A DNA stretch of 8,600 bases, taken from CAZTWC01 sp964617105 [NCBI: uncultured Myxococcia bacterium]. Lineage in GTDB: Bacteria; CAZTWC01. Location of the stretch: the NCBI GenBank assembly GCA_964617105.1, contig CAZTWC010000053.1, positions 9,070 through 17,669 of the forward strand, in the 5' to 3' direction. The notes under the pieces are model-generated. The model saw nothing but the letters and a program-made list of their open reading frames with translations. It ran no database searches and was not told the DNA's origin. The position numbers and the translations under genes are program-made. Below, piece by piece: positions 7,305 to 8,600 of this stretch; the stretch's first letter is position 1, and every line of letters begins with the position of its first letter.

Positions 7305-8600
7305 TTAGTCACTTTCTACTGAAATGGCGCCGCCTCCCCTGGTTTTGGCGTTTTCCAAAGCCTGTTCAACTCTACCGAAAAGAGATTTGCTATTATCTCC
7401 ATCCCGGTAGGAGGCAATGCCCAGACTTATAGACAGGGTGGTGGATTTTTCATTAGAGGAAAAGGGGGTATCCCCAATTACTCGTAATAGTTTTTCCGCT
7501 TTTATTAAGCCCTGTTCAATACTCTGGTCAGGTAAAATAATACAAAAAATATCACTTCCATAACGGGTGAAATAATCATTTCCATCCAGAGCACCTTCTG
7601 AACGGTTTACCATTTCCTGCAGAAATTTGTCAGCAATGGAAAAACCAAAGATTTTGCTAACCTCTTTAAAGTGATCAATAGCGAACATAATCAGACTACC
7701 AGTTCCTTTGCCCGACCTCCAGTTTACCACTTCATCTGAAAGGCGGGGGGTAACGGCACGCCGGTTGGGGAGTCCGGTAAGGGGATCGATGTAGGTGATA
7801 TGTCTGGTTTGAGATATCTCTTTCTCGAAATGTTCTATAGCTTCGCTGGCTCGATCCAGAGAGAGGGAAGCCTGGTTGAATTTTTTAGTGCTCTTGGTGG
7901 TTGCCATTTGAATATTGGAAGTAGCGAAAATGATGGCTTTTTTTATGCTGACAATATCTTCCAAATGTTCAGCCGACTGTAGTTGAACCTGAAAAGATGA
8001 TAGTTTTTTGCCGAAATCGGAACTGGTGGAGCCCACACTGGTAATGGTTTCCATCAGGGCGGTGATTATCTCTTTCAACTCCTTTTTTTGTTGCTCCATT
8101 TTTCCCAGGAGTTTAACAATGTCTTCCAGTATCCCCTTTAATTCATCGATAAATCCCCGGTATTCCAGAAAATCATCCTGGGAGATTTTATTGTTCAACT
8201 CCAGGATGATCTGTTGGAAATCTTTATTGCTTTTCGAAATTTGACCGGCAAATTGCAAGGCGATGCTAGATATCTCCCGAAACCAATCTTGAGCGTTTTT
8301 GATCTCAAACTCATCGTGAAGGATAAAATTTTTTATCTCAGTTTTAATGGCTTCCAGGGTGGGGATAGAATATTCCTGACAAAAGGAGTGATGGAGCAAT
8401 TTTTTTCCTGATGCTGAAAGCAGCAGGTCGGAAATGCTTTTCAGTTCCTCCAGTTCTCTATCCATCTCCAGCGCCTGGTGCCGATACTTTTCTATCTCTT
8501 TCATAAGAGAAATATCTCTATCTTGGCCTACCACCTCCAGTTCTCTGGAATTAATAGGGCCAGCATTTTTTTGGCCCGATAGTTTTGCACTTTCACCCAA
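7305..8600 (-). CDS. Helical protein with degenerate GGDEF domain (N-terminus at window edge)
   Basis: The visible 431 residues end with a GGDEF domain, the fold of diguanylate cyclases that make cyclic di-GMP. It begins at YIDPLTGLPNRR (270-281) and ends with SLGIASY and ALENAKTRGGG. The signature site reads RYGSDIF (346-352) instead of RYGGDEF, so the second Gly and the catalytic Glu are lost. The metal-binding DxD strand reads FAIDHFK (306-312), with Ala for the first Asp. The ND..GH segment reads SKIFGF. The inhibitory RxxD site reads DGND. Cyclase activity is therefore unlikely, and a receptor or scaffold role is an inference. Residues 30-265 are almost entirely helical with coiled-coil character (RELEELKSI, MEQQKKELKEI) and have no membrane segment, so it is probably cytoplasmic. 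The TTG at 8600 is only the window edge, and the true start may lie beyond it. Confidence 0.85.
   Translation of the reverse strand: MGESAKLSGQKNAGPINSRELEVVGQDRDISLMKEIEKYRHQALEMDRELEELKSISDLLLSASGKKLLHHSFCQEYSIPTLEAIKTEIKNFILHDEFEIKNAQDWFREISSIALQFAGQISKSNKDFQQIILELNNKISQDDFLEYRGFIDELKGILEDIVKLLGKMEQQKKELKEIITALMETITSVGSTSSDFGKKLSSFQVQLQSAEHLEDIVSIKKAIIFATSNIQMATTKSTKKFNQASLSLDRASEAIEHFEKEISQTRHITYIDPLTGLPNRRAVTPRLSDEVVNWRSGKGTGSLIMFAIDHFKEVSKIFGFSIADKFLQEMVNRSEGALDGNDYFTRYGSDIFCIILPDQSIEQGLIKAEKLLRVIGDTPFSSNEKSTTLSISLGIASYRDGDNSKSLFGRVEQALENAKTRGGGAISVESD

Noticed and set aside
8598-8600. TTG at the last bases of the window as the true start of the GGDEF protein
   Set aside because: Its upstream context is not visible, so no ribosome site can be assessed; the gene is treated as possibly incomplete.

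Overview
The window looks like a stretch of chromosome from a Gram-negative, probably anaerobic bacterium. The reasons are a predicted Tat-exported lipoprotein, a predicted periplasmic hydrolase, a radical SAM enzyme, a candidate sigma-54 promoter and a GGDEF-type protein. The type 2 isopentenyl-diphosphate isomerase reads like the version I associate with Geobacter and related Desulfobacterota, but this is recall from protein motifs and no phylum can be fixed from the sequence alone. No rRNA, tRNA, CRISPR array, insertion sequence or phage gene was seen.

Layout. Bases 1-154 hold the last 50 codons of asd (aspartate-semialdehyde dehydrogenase). A radical SAM protein with a B12-binding-like N-terminus (151-1476) starts inside the asd stop codon. 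After a 186-base gap come a TldD-type metalloprotease with a Tat/lipoprotein signal (1663-3210) and its TldE/PmbA partner (3278-4603). A good sigma-70 promoter (4676-4704) precedes a secreted alpha/beta hydrolase of the lysophospholipase/monoacylglycerol lipase type (4749-5768). The 256-base gap 5769-6024 holds a candidate sigma-54 promoter, followed by a 109-base region able to fold into a closed multi-stem RNA. Next come a 95-residue HEAT-repeat protein (6025-6312) and, with ATGA overlap, a type 2 IPP isomerase gene (6309-7291) that appears broken by a short internal deletion and frameshift. On the minus strand, converging on it, is a long helical protein with a degenerate GGDEF domain (7305-8600, cut by the window edge).

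How the genes fit together. TldD and TldE form a two-subunit protease in known systems, so the adjacent pair is expected; what is unusual is that only TldD carries an export signal. The hydrolase has its own promoter and is also predicted to be exported. The HEAT protein and the isomerase form a translationally coupled pair, probably behind the structured leader. asd and the radical SAM gene form another coupled pair.

Most worth a second look: the sigma-54 promoter plus structured leader (5807-5953), the disrupted isomerase, the Tat-lipoprotein TldD with a signal-less partner, the catalytically degenerate GGDEF protein, and a 29-base palindromic repeat found twice in inverted orientation (1579-1607 and 7264-7292).
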